From positions 682,001 through 746,000 of the forward strand of contig JAHLTZ010000010.1 in the NCBI GenBank assembly GCA_025786725.1: DNA of 64,000 bases, in the 5' to 3' direction. The notes under the pieces are model-generated. The model was not told the DNA's origin. It made no database searches and was given only the letters and a program-made list of their open reading frames with translations. A program made the translations under genes and the position numbers. Origin of the DNA: Syncephalis fuscata (lineage: Eukaryota > Zoopagomycota > Zoopagomycetes > Zoopagales > Piptocephalidaceae). Each line of letters opens with the position of its first letter. Positions within the stretch are counted from its first letter, which is position 1. Positions 1 to 10,779 of the stretch are shown here, piece after piece.

Positions 1-3000
1 TGTCGTCCGATTCAAAGAAACGTACCACTTGAATATCGCCTTCCACCAATTGAATGCCATCAACTAGCAACTCGTGCGTAGTGAGAATTGCTTAACTTGA
101 TCGGATGGCAAGCTAGGCAATGCATTCTTTACTTTCATGAGGTCCTTTTTGAGCTTTTGACCCAGCACTTTGTAGTCTGCTTGGGCACGATATTTAATAC
201 CATATTTTGCTTCATCGTCGGTGATGGTCAGTGTGCGCACATTCAATTCCTATGTATTTATTTAGCTATTTGCCTATTATAAATGACTATTACATACCTC
301 AAGAATGTATGATTCCAACGAGCGAATGTCTTGATGGTATTCAGCATCCATATGGATCACAATCAATTCGCGCAATGGTGTCTATTTTGTTCAATCAATT
401 ATTAATATTGATGAGCTGTTATACTTTGTAATTAATCAGTTTTCTTACCTTTAAACTAATGTTACGCTTTTCGCGAATAACACGGCCCAATTCAATGACT
501 GTTTGCATACGTGCCACCTGGCGTTCAATGACCTTATCAAAATATTCGGCACGTGCCTCTGGGAAAGGCAAAAAGTGCACACTGCGTACATCTTCCTCTT
601 TGCCACTGGCTGGAATAAAGTCCTTTAACTTCTGGTACATATGCTCGGCAAGGAATGGTGTAAATGGCGACATTAGCTTGACTAGCGTGAATAGAATTTC
701 AAACAGCGTATTCATGGCTGTTACACCATCTTCAACGCCTTGTTCTCCCTTAAGGCGTTTACGATTGAATCGAATATACCAATTGGTCAATGATTCAATC
801 AACTTGAGCAATTCCGGTGTCACTGTGTACAAACGATAAGCGGCCATTTCCTGGCGTACAAAAGTTATTAAACTTTGGCAAGAGGCCAAAATCCAACGAT
901 CCATTACATTGTCCGATCTTGGCTTTTCTGGATTGTATTTGAATTGCACATTATGCTCTTGTTCAAGCCATTGAACCTGGTTAAGGAAGAAACGGAATGA
1001 ATTGTACCATGGTAGCAATACGCGAGAAATAACATCCTTGACGCCATCTTCACGGAAACGCAATGGTTCAGCACGTACAACCGGTGAATTGATCAAATAG
1101 AGACGAAGGGCGTCCGCACCATACTTGTCGATAATCAACTGGGGATCCGGGAAGTTGCGAAGACTTTTACTCATCTTCTTGCCATCACTGGCCAGCACTA
1201 AGCCGTTAACAATGACGTTTTGGAAGGGCGATTTATCAAACAGATGTGTTGATAGTACAAGCAACGTGTAGAACCAGCCTCTTGTCTGGTCTAAACCTTC
1301 AGCAATAAAGTTGGCAGGAAATGTCTGTTCAAATAGCTCCTTGTTTTCGAATGGATAATGCTTCTGGGCGTATGGCATGCTTCCACTCTCAAACCAACAG
1401 TCAAATACTTCGTCAATACGACGCAATTTGCCTTGACCCGTCTTTGATGGAATGGTGACATGGTCAATCTTGTGGCGATGAATATCGGTAAATGGACCTT
1501 CGCCAGACAATTCCTCAAGTTCTTTAATAGAACCAACACAAACAATTTCTTTAAAGTCTTCGCTCACCCATAGCGGAATAGGTGTACCCCAGAATCGACT
1601 ACGCGATACGTTCCAGTCGCGCGCATTTGCTAGCCAGTTAGCAAATCGTTTCTCTTGTACAAACTCTGGTACCCAGCGTGATTCGGCATTGCATTTCAGC
1701 AATTTGTCGGCAATAGTGCTAACGCGAATAAACCAGGATGGCACTGTACGATAAATAAGTGGTGTATTAGAACGCCAGCAGAAAGGATAGCTGTGAACGA
1801 TTTGAGACTGGCGGACCAAACGTCCTTCAGCCTTTAGTCGCTTTTGAATAAGCTTGTCGGCATCCTAAAAGTCACTTATTGTCACAAAAAAGCTTCATGG
1901 TATATATTAATACCTTACCTTTACATAAACGCCAATATAGTCGGTAACAGGTTCGATAAAGCGGCCTGACTCGTCAATTGGACAAGGAATGTGACCATCG
2001 GCAACAATAACATTATTGGCTAGGCACACACGCATATCATCTTCACCAAAGCCGGGTGCGTTGTGTACAATGCCTGTACCACTATCGCTCGTGACATAAG
2101 TGTCTGTAAGTACCTTGAATGCACGGCCTTTGAACTGGAGTTATTATGAGTAACATAATATTAAGTTTTTATTATTACTTACTTCTTCGACAAAGTAGTC
2201 AAACAGTGGTTTATATTCGATACCAGCCAATTCAGCACCCTTCATGCGTGATAAGACTTGGAAGTTGGCCTTGGCTGGATTTTTGTAAAGAATGTCCAAA
2301 CGTGCTTCTAACAAAATGTATTGCTGGCCAGTCTCGCCGTCTAAATGCCAAGTGTGTCAAATAACAAAACTAATAAATGGCCTATTATATCGCTTACCTT
2401 TAATCTTGACATAATCAAATTCTGGATGCACACATAGACCCATATTGCTAGGAAGTGTCCATGGCGTTGTAGTCCAGGCCAAAAAGGCAGTTTCTGGTTC
2501 GCTGATCAACGAAAATGCCACCGTTACTAATCATAATTCAATTATACTTGATGAGTCACAATTACTAGTAAACAACAGATTTGGACTTACCTGCTGGATC
2601 GCTGACATCCTTGTAGTTTTGAGATGCCTCAAAGTTGGCCAACGGTGTGGTACAGCCAGTTGAGAATGGCATTACCTTTATTAATTATAGTATAATTAGC
2701 ATAACAACAATATGGCATGTTTGTGTATTAATTTACCTGGAAGCCACGGTAGACCTGTCCTTTGGTAAACAACTCTTTAAATGCCCACCATTCACTTTCC
2801 ATAAATGATGTATGCAGTGTCTTGTATGCGTTATCAAAATCAATCCAACGACCAGTACGCTCGACTGTCTTTTTCCATTCGCTAGAATAGCGCATTACAA
2901 TAGCACGGCATTCTTCGTTGTATTTTTCAATACCCATAGCCATAACATCTTCTTTTGACTAGATTGGTATTATGCCAATTAATAGATTGTCTTGATTTAA

Positions 3001-3452
3001 TAAATAAACTTACTTTAATACCAAACTGCTTATCAATCTCGTGCTCAACCGGTAATCCATGGCAATCCCAGCCAAATCGGCGTTCAACATGATGGCCAGT
3101 TTGATGCGCATAACGAGTTACGACATCCTATAAACAGTCATCATTAATATGCTGCATAACAACGATATAATAACAATAACAATAACAACAATAGAAGTTA
3201 CCTTAATTGTACCGGCCAATATATGGCCATAATGCGGAAGGCCAGTGGCAAATGGAGGACCATCGTAGAACGTATACGGCTTACGTCCTTCTGAAAGCTT
3301 GACCGAAGTACGGAAAGCATCAATCTCTCTCCAGAACTCGATGGTCTTTTCTTCCTCTTTAGGAAAGTTGAAAAGTGTAGAGCCTATTAAAAGTTAGTAC
3401 TAGTGAACAAGTATAATATTATTCTTTAGTTATAGCTACCTTCTGAGGCCAT
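1..3452 (-). CDS. ILS1: Isoleucyl-tRNA synthetase, cytosolic (3' end beyond window)
   Basis: Class I aminoacyl-tRNA synthetase that charges tRNA-Ile with isoleucine in the cytosol. The ATG at 3452 opens a 12-nt coding exon (MASE), followed by about ten short introns. The second exon carries the HIGH signature as HYGHI just after a YDGPPFATG stretch. The large exon at about 448-1864 carries the KMSKS loop ([12 protein letters not shown]) and the anticodon-binding helical domain. The C-terminal part is cut by the window edge. Near position 88 the frame changes: the protein reads SDQVKQF, then continues in another frame as [15 protein letters not shown], as if one base were missing. The gene is essential, so an assembly error is more likely than real inactivation. 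It is divergent from the MCC beta gene, with about 400 bp between the two start codons. Family assignment is certain. Confidence 0.95.
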
Positions 3453-3720
3453 GATTTGTTTATAACAGGGCAGTTAGGGACAATAACTGGCGCGTATAAT
3501 CAAGTAAGCGGAGAAAAAAATAGAGAGAAAGAAGCTCAATATGGAAAATAAATTGATGGAATATATATATGTCATTTTGAGATGACGAGATCTAATAATG
3601 ATTTGGCATGGACTGAATTCGATTAATCAAGATTAAATAAGCTGAAATTATCCTGGGAAAAATAGGCCAGCTTAATTACTGTAAATGTATGTATGGGTGT
3701 GCGTATACGTGTGCGTATTG

Positions 3721-3796
3721 GCCTATTTGTCTGTCTATTCGCCTGTCTAACTGCCTATTTGTCTACCTGTCTACCTGTTTGTCTGTTTGTCTGTCA
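3721..3796. repeat. CTGT/TGTC-rich low-complexity tract
   Basis: Irregular repetition of gtct, ctgt and cctgt units on the plus strand, just upstream of the MCC beta start and probably in its 5' leader. An open frame runs through it in phase with the gene (ATG at 3689), but it codes a composition-biased Leu/Cys/Ser stretch and is probably untranslated. Confidence 0.6.
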
Positions 3797-3859
3797 ACCG
3801 GCCCTACGTGTTACTTGTTCATTGATCGCCCCCCTGCCCTTTATTATTTTCTACTGATC

Positions 3860-6411
3860 ATGTCTCATTGGCGTCGGTTTCTTACCGTATCGAGGAACAA
3901 CCAGTCTTTCTCTACTGGACTAGTCCGTTCAGTACTAGTAAGCAGCCGTGCTATTCGACCACACCATTTAGTCTCTGGCACTAGCGTATTGACACCACGG
4001 GCATATCACGCACACCATGAAGCACAAAGTGCCATTCTACCTGATATGGTTGACCGACAATCGGATATCTTTAAGGTCAGTCTATATCAAGCTGTATAGC
4101 TATATCAACGTATTAATGCAATATATACGTAGGATAACCATTTACGTATGAATCAATTAATTGAGGATTTGGAATTAAAGACCAGTGTACTCCGTCAAGG
4201 TAACATTGAATGATGTCAATTATACGCAATTGTAATAACATACAAACATTGATTATAAGGCGGCGGTGAAGTTGCCCGTCAACGTCATCTTAAGCGTAAC
4301 AAGTTATTACCACGTGATCGGTGAGTGTATAAATCTATAGCATTAATCAATTACTTAATTAAATTTAATAAATTGTATAGTGTCAATCGATTGTTAGATA
4401 ATGGGTAATTAAATAATGGCAATCATAGACATTCACAATTAATCAATAGATAATGTGGTTAGATCGCCATTCTTGGAATTCTCAGCCTTTGCTGGCTATG
4501 AGCTCTATGAGGACAATGTGCCATCAGGAGGTATTATTACGGGTATTGGACGAGTTAATGGGTAATACGATAATAGATAGCCATTAATTAATAAGTATTA
4601 ACACGCTATCAGAGTCGAGTGTATGATTGTAGCCAATGATCCAACGGTTAAAGTTAGTAATAATATTAGTTAGTATAGATAGCTAATAATACATATGATA
4701 TAATAGGGCGGCACCTATTATCCAATTACAGGTAACTATTTATGATTACAGTTATTAGTAAATAAACTAACCACTATTTAGTTAAAAAGCATTTAAGAGC
4801 TCAGGAAATTGCCCGAGAGAATCGCTTACCGTGCATTTACCTAGGTAATCTATACAATATATGCTAATTAATGCAATAGCATTAATATGCAATAATAGTT
4901 GATTCAGGCGGTGCCAATTTACCACGTCAAGCCAATGTATTCCCTGATCGTGAACATTTTGGCCGTATATTCTACAACCAGGTATGGCTACTATTGAATT
5001 GTACCAATTAAATACTAATAGCAATCCATTAGGCCACTATGTCAGCACAAGGTATTCCACAGATTGCCGTCGTTATGGGATCGTGTACAGCCGGTGGTGC
5101 TTATGTACCAGCCATGGCCGATGAATCGATTATTGTAAGCAAGCAAGGTACTATTTTTCTAGGTGGACCACCGTTGGTTCGTGCTGCCACCGGGGAAGTT
5201 GTTAGTGCCGAGGATCTAGGCGGCGCCGATCTTCATTGTAAGTGGCCCATATAATACAATAGACTGTATCAATAACATAACGATAATAAATAGGTCGTAC
5301 ATCAGGTGTTACTGATCATTATGCACTTGATGATGAACACGCATTAGTATTGGCACGCCGTGTTGTATCTACACTTAATTACACGAAACAGCCATCAGTT
5401 ACTATGCAATCGCCGGAGTCACCGCTTTATTCGGCATCAGAGCTCGGTGGTATTGTTGGCGATAACTTGAGAAAGACATTTGATGTTAAACAAGTCATTG
5501 CTCGCGTAGTTGATGGTAGTCGATTCAGTGAATTTAAAGAACTTTATGGCACTACACTAGTAACAGGTAGATGGTATTTGTAGTTATTAATATCCATTAA
5601 TTGTTAACACTTTATTAGGATTTGCACATATTCATGGTTATCCTGTGGGTATTGTGGCTAATAATGGCATTCTATTCTCAGAATCGGCATTAAAAGGCGC
5701 CCATTTCATTCAATTATGCAGTAAGCGTAATATTCCTTTAGTATTCCTGCAGAATATTACTGGCTTCATGGTGGGATCATCGGCCGAAGCAGGTGGCATT
5801 GCCAAGAACGGTGCTAAACTAGTTACCGCTGTGTCTTGTGCGCGTGTTCCTAAATTCACCATGATTATTGGTGGTAGTTTTGGTGCTGGCAACTATGGCA
5901 TGTGCGGTCGTGCTTATAGGTAGGTTAACTAGTTAATTTAATAGCAATAATGCTAACATGTACTCATAGCCCGCGATTCTTATGGATGTGGCCTGTAAGT
6001 GGTTTATGAGTTGTTATTCAATGACAGTATACTAATAACAGTAATGACTATTAATGGCAATAGAATGCACGTATATCAGTTATGGGAGGCGAACAGGCCG
6101 CCAATGTATTGGCTCAAGTAAAACGAGATGCCATGTCCAAACGTGGTGAAGAGGTAGATATTATCGCATAGTATATAGTAATACAGTATTTATAATGAAT
6201 GCTATAGTGGAGTGTGGATGAAGAGACTAGTTTCAAGAAGCCAATTCAAGATCAATATGAAAAAGAAGGCCATCCTTACTTTGCTTCAGCCCGTCTATGG
6301 GATGATGGCATTATTAAGCCACAAGATACAAGAGAAACACTAGGTCTTGCTCTTAGTGCTGCTTTAAATACACCAATAGAATCAACTGATTTCGGTGTAT
6401 TCCGTATGTAG
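3860..6411 (+). CDS. MCCB: Methylcrotonoyl-CoA carboxylase beta subunit, mitochondrial
   Basis: Carboxyltransferase subunit of 3-methylcrotonyl-CoA carboxylase, in mitochondrial leucine breakdown. I chose the ATG at 3860 because it starts a Ser/Arg-rich presequence ([15 protein letters not shown]) suitable for mitochondrial import; an in-frame ATG at 3689 would add a low-complexity leader. After many introns the spliced frame gives the carboxyltransferase fold: [82 protein letters not shown], and near the C-terminus [15 protein letters not shown] and [11 protein letters not shown]. It ends [16 protein letters not shown] then DFGVFRM, as in MCC beta rather than propionyl-CoA carboxylase. Several exons are very short (25-30 nt). 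The biotin-carrying alpha subunit is not in this window. No frame break was seen. Confidence 0.95.
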
Positions 6412-6705
6412 TGACACTACTACTACTACTACTGGCTATTCTATTATCTTTTAATTGATAATAGATTAAATAAAATAATATTAAATTAATTAAAATTTAA
6501 TCATTGAAGATTGATTCTTGGGAAAATTAGCAAAATACATCGTTTTTAAATTTTTAAATTTTCCATTTTTTCCATTTTTATAAAATAAATACATTGTTTT
6601 AAGTGTTACCATAATAAATTGTTCTTTTGAAGCTTAGTATAATAAATAAAATAATTGTTTTTTAATTTTATTTGTTGAAATACACCGTTTTGAAAAATCT
6701 AGCAA
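6412..6705. other. AT-rich spacer after the MCC beta gene
   Basis: Very AT-rich (T-runs and A-runs), with the probable 3' UTR and poly(A) region of the MCC beta gene. The motif aaataca(c/t)(c/t)gtttt recurs near 6532, 6588 and 6679, which suggests old internal duplication or the edge of the element fragment that follows. No gene seen. Confidence 0.5.
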
Positions 6706-6981
6706 ATGTCTACCAAACTATATAAAGAAGCTATATTTAACAGTATTGAAGAGCTGAGGGCCGCTGTTGACAAGTTTAAGCTTGTTAGCGATTGCAGTTT
6801 TAAGAGGAAAGATAGTGATTCAACAAGATTACAGCTTATTTGTCCTCATGAAGGCCGTTCCAGCAACAAATTTCAGTTTGTTTTAATTGCCAGAAAGCAA
6901 AAAATTGGCCTAGTAAAAACTGTTCAATGCAATCTTGAACTTTTAATGACTGTCTATATAACTCTGGTAATGATACTATAA
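6706..6981 (+). pseudogene. Fragment resembling a FAR1-like DNA-binding N-terminus of a MULE-type transposase
   Basis: A 91-codon ORF. The N-terminal part reads FNSIEELRAAVDKFK, then VSDCSFKRKDSDSTRLQLICPHEG. This matches the general pattern of FAR1/WRKY-GCM1-type zinc-binding domains of Mutator-like transposases: a helix with Phe-x-Ser-x-x-Glu, then spaced Cys and His residues. After about residue 65 similarity ends in AT-rich sequence, so no catalytic domain is attached. Similarity to the 3' portion of other decayed copies starts about 200-500 bp downstream (7150-7640), so this may be the 5' end of the same family with its middle deleted. The assignment is from pattern memory only. Confidence 0.35.
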
Positions 6982-7149
6982 ATATATTATTAAATATATT
7001 ACAAATAATGCAGCTACATTTTCAAATGTAAATCAACAGATATACAAATAAAAGTATCAAAGTATGTACACATTTGATTATTTAATATACACTAACAATT
7101 GTAATGCTTAACAGATGCTATTATTTTTTATTACAAAGCTTGATTTGCT

Positions 7150-7640
7150 TTTGATTAAATAAAAAACGACATTGTTATAACACCAGTAATAAATGATGTA
7201 ACCTTGAGCAAGTAACCAAAGGAAAAATATATAAATAGTAGCTTAATCAAATATTATTGGATAATAAGAACTACAAAGCTAAAAATGCTTGATAAGAAAA
7301 AAATTAATTATTATAAATGCAACAATTCTAATTTAAAACTTTGTTTATCTACATAATTTAATTAATGTAGCAATATTAACGGCAATGCCAATCGTGTTTT
7401 ATTTTCCAAAATACTTTCAACAACTTACTGGTGCAAATGCAACTAACAAACACAATACAAAAACATGCTCTGTAAGGATTAGGATTAATAATATTGACAC
7501 AGTAGTTAATATTGAAGCAATCGTTTTTATTGAATAGATACAAACTACTAATGAAACAACTATTAAGATAAAGAAAGTGTAATACAAACAAAAATGATTT
7601 AATTAATAAGTATTTTTTAAATTTAAATTTAATCAACAAA
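7150..7640 (+). repeat. Decayed dispersed element, copy 1 (3' portion)
   Basis: Sequence from about 7255 (gctaaaaatgcttgataag) to about 7640 matches 13085-13400 in the same orientation, with many substitutions and small indels. Shared blocks include the tgtagcaatattaac/gcagcaatactaac region, the caatacaaaaa(c/t)atgc block and taatgaaaca(a/g)ctat. Weaker similarity of the upstream flank (about 7150-7190) to 12980-13010 extends the match. No intact ORF is present. It is probably the 3' non-coding part of a mobile element whose coding relic is better kept at 12.7-13.0 kb and 48.3-48.6 kb. Confidence 0.6.
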
Positions 7641-8854
7641 TAAAATTAAACTGGTTATTTAAAGCGTTCAATATCAATTTAGCAATTAAATAATTCGAAT
7701 TACATGAAAGTATTATTCCTTTGATCAACTCAAATTAGTTAGTTGGTCATCAAGCAAGAGTGAAGATATGCAAAATAAAGCCGCCAACATGGCATTTGTC
7801 ATTGATAAACTAGAATAATCTACTCGTAACATTATTCTTAAATGTCGCAGTAGTTGCTCCAATATTCTAATTTAGAAAAGTTATGGAACATGGTAAAAAA
7901 AGCTTAAGAGGATGTTGTGGTGGATTATTTAAACCACTTGCTTTGTATTAAATCTTATGATATTTTCATTAACTAAATAAAGATAACTTTTCACAATATT
8001 AAGCACACTATTGGTTGTTTAATCTGATTTGGCAGTTAAATAGTTATAATAATCACACATTTAAACCAGCTATTTATTTTATTGAAGATGAAAATGGGTG
8101 TTGAATGTCATTGATCATTAAACTATTTACTTATCATTATTATTGTACTGTACATATCTATCCTGTATACATATATTATATGTCCATCTATATCATTAAT
8201 AATGTAAATTATAAAAACTATATTAAAAAAAGCTAAAAGTTTATTGCTAACTGTATTCTTTCAGTAGTTTTTGATTCATTTCGTTCATGACTCTTGGTTA
8301 ATTGCATACAGTAGTTTCACTATCATTATTCACATATTCGTTCTGTCTACTTATTTTGTATTATAATATTTATGCTTTATTGCCATGTTTTATTAAAAAA
8401 CGCTTTTATTCTAATTTCAGCATAATGTTACTTAGCTATATGATAATGATAGCTTTGCTACTATCCATACCAATCTATACCTATAGCTTAGGCAATATAT
8501 CATACACACTTTGTTATTAATTTAACTATTTGATTAATAATTGTCAATTATTGGATACAAATAGAACATGATTATAGATGTAGCAATTTGATTGTATATA
8601 TCTAAGATGAAACCATAATTTATTACTATAAGCTTACACAGTTGAATAGAAACAACTAGATGCAAACTTGTTAATAAAATAACGATTCCATTGGTTAAAG
8701 ACTGGATAAACCGGAGCATTGGCCAAAACTTGATATATAAATAGACTGGACGGCGTAGTTGTCAAATGGTCTTGATTTTCACCGAATATATACCTAAAGT
8801 GTATTGGAATAATGGCTTGATTGCACTACCAATGCTGATGTCTTGAAACCATGA
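7641..8854. other. AT-rich intergenic region without a recognisable gene
   Basis: Holds short random ORFs only, including a hydrophobic 72-codon frame at 8302-8520 with no start context, homolog or splice sites that I can support. The last few hundred bases are the likely 3' UTR of the minus-strand secreted-peptide gene that ends at 8855. Confidence 0.4.
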
Positions 8855-10498
8855 TTATGCTGTATTTACAAATAAAGATATTATATGTCATATAATTAAT
8901 GTATAAGCCATCGATATGCAATACTACTTACACGCTGTTAATATTAAATAATCAATACAGTCAGTAAATAGCGTGGTTAATATATGGTCAGTTAATATAC
9001 AATAGTACTTACGGCCTATTGATATTGAATTATTTATAGGCATAACACATGGTATGTAATTAGTGCATAGTCAGTTAATATATAATACTACTTACATGCT
9101 ATTAATATTAAGATAGTTATAGTTATAATGTATGGTGCATAATTAGTGCATAGTCAGTTAATATATGATACAACTTACGGTCTATTAATATTAAGTTGTT
9201 TATACGCATAATGTATAATACATAATTAGTACATATTAATTTAGTATAATACAACTTACACCCTATTGATATTGAATTATTTATACGCATAATACACGGT
9301 ACATAATTAGTATATATTCATTCAATATATAATACAACTTACAGCCTATTAATATTAGGTTATTTATACGCATAATACATGGTACATAATTAGCCAGTAG
9401 TCAGACAGTATATAATACTACTTACCAGCTATTAATATTAGGTTATTTATACGCATAATACATGATACATAATTAGTGCATAATCAGCCAATATATAATA
9501 CAACTTACTCCCTATTAATGTTGTTATTTATACACATAATACATGGTACATAATTAGTGCAGCCAGTTAATATATAATACAACTTACATACTATTAATAT
9601 TAATATAGTTATAGTCATAATGTATAATAAATAATTAGTGCAGTCAGTTAATATATAATACAACTTACCAGCTATTAATATTAGGTTATTTATACGCATA
9701 ATACATGATACATAATTAGTGCATAATCAGCCAATATATAATACAACTTACTCCCTATTAATGTTGTTATTTATACGCATAATACATGGTACATAATTAG
9801 TGCATAATCAGCCAATATATAGTATAACTTACAACCTATTAATATTAAGTCATTTATACACATAATACGTGGTACATAATTAGTGCGTAGTCAGTTAATA
9901 TATAATACAACTTACATGCTATTAATATTAAGTTGTTTATACACATAATACATGGTACATAATTAGTGCATAGTCAGTCAATATATAATACAACTTACGT
10001 TCTATTAATTTGAATTATTTATACGCATAATACATGATACGCAATTAGTGCATAGTTAGTCAGTATATAATATAACTTACTTGCTATTAATTTGGATTGT
10101 TTATACGCATAATACATGGTACACAATTAGTACATAGTCAATCAATATATAATACAACTTACGTTCTATTAATTTGAATTATTTATACGTATAATACATA
10201 GTACACAATTAGTGCATAGTCAGTCAATATATAATACGACTTACCAGCTATTAATATTAAGTTATTTATACGCATAATACATGGTATATAATTATTGCAT
10301 ATTTATTTAATCTATAATACAACTTACCCCCTATTAATATTAAGTAGAAATACTGTTAGTAAGCATAATAATATGATATATCTATTGTTATTGCAACATA
10401 CCAGCACGACGAACTAAGGCTGGATTAGCGCCCACCATGGCTGTACTGGCCGCAAGAGCCACGACAATGGTGCAAACGACGGCAATGGAAAGCTTCAT
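8855..10498 (-). CDS. Putative secreted peptide encoded by a chain of 18 three-nucleotide exons
   Basis: Exon 1 (10402-10498, 97 nt, phase 1) encodes a clear signal peptide (MKLSIAVVCTIVVALAAS, likely cut after MVGA), then NPALVRRA with a Kex2-like RR site. Downstream are 19 introns. Between them lie 18 exons of exactly 3 nt, in transcript order at 10328-10330, 10245-10247, 10163-10165, 10081-10083, 9999-10001, 9916-9918, 9833-9835, 9752-9754, 9669-9671, 9588-9590, 9509-9511, 9426-9428, 9343-9345, 9260-9262, 9179-9181, 9096-9098, 9013-9015 and 8932-8934. The terminal exon (8855-8859) gives CA plus the TAA stop. Every intron starts with GT and ends with AG; the 18 donors after micro-exons are all GTAAGT. 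In the phase set by exon 1, the joined triplets read without a stop as G-A-E-P-K-P-C-W-T-V-W-T-G-W-Y-P-C-P-S, giving a 51-residue precursor with a two-Cys, Trp-rich tail. A TATA-like TTAAATA lies at 10636-10642. The gene is inferred; skipping the whole array as one intron would also keep frame (ending RRAA). Confidence 0.6.
8935..10331 (-). repeat. Tandem array of intron-like 76-80 bp units separated by single variable triplets
   Basis: Seventeen units of 76-80 bp lie between 18 micro-exons, with a related half-unit at each end. Read on the minus strand, each unit runs from GTAAGTTGTATTATATATT-like sequence, through a tgcactaatta block that supplies a CTAAT branch site, to TTAATATTAATAG-like sequence. 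The donor hexamer is invariant, and the AG acceptor is kept in all units. The triplet between units is different: 13 distinct triplets occur among 18. Units after micro-exons at 9669/9752 and 9426/9509 are almost identical, showing a recent two-unit duplication. This is not an ordinary minisatellite, because the only hypervariable bases are exactly the three between acceptor and donor. Confidence 0.9.
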
Positions 10499-10635
10499 GG
10501 TGATATTTATTTGTTAAAACAAACAAATAAGAGAGATAATAGAGTGTGGTTGGTATAGAGTAGAGAGTAGTGCGTGTATAGCAAGAAGTAGAGTGTGATG
10601 ATGATATCGCAGTTGGTTGTGTATATTTTGTGGGC

Positions 10636-10642
10636 TATTTAA
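10636..10642 (-). promoter_or_regulatory. TATA-like element of the micro-exon gene
   Basis: TTAAATA on the minus strand, about 140 bp upstream of the ATG at 10498. The CAP-domain secreted-protein gene at 46.5-47.0 kb has a TATATAA at about the same distance (136 bp). This supports a real promoter; it is inferred from sequence only. Confidence 0.45.
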
Positions 10643-10779
10643 GCCTATGGCTATGGTGAGATTTCAGTGTACTGTAGTATACGAGATATATCATTGATAT
10701 ATAATATGAACCAATAAAGCAAACCCAAAAATGGTTTAAGGTGTATGTGTATATTAATAGATTGGGAGTGTGATAGTAT

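Noticed and set aside
8302-8520. 72-codon hydrophobic plus ORF as a membrane protein
   Set aside because: It lies in AT-rich spacer, with no start context, splice partners or recognisable family; hydrophobic frames are common in T-rich DNA.
9505-9699. 64-codon minus ORF inside the repeat array
   Set aside because: It reads straight through intron-like units and its sequence is the translated repeat.
8935-10331. CRISPR-like repeat array
   Set aside because: The spacers are only 3 nt, the genome is eukaryotic, and the repeats have intron ends (GTAAGT...AG).
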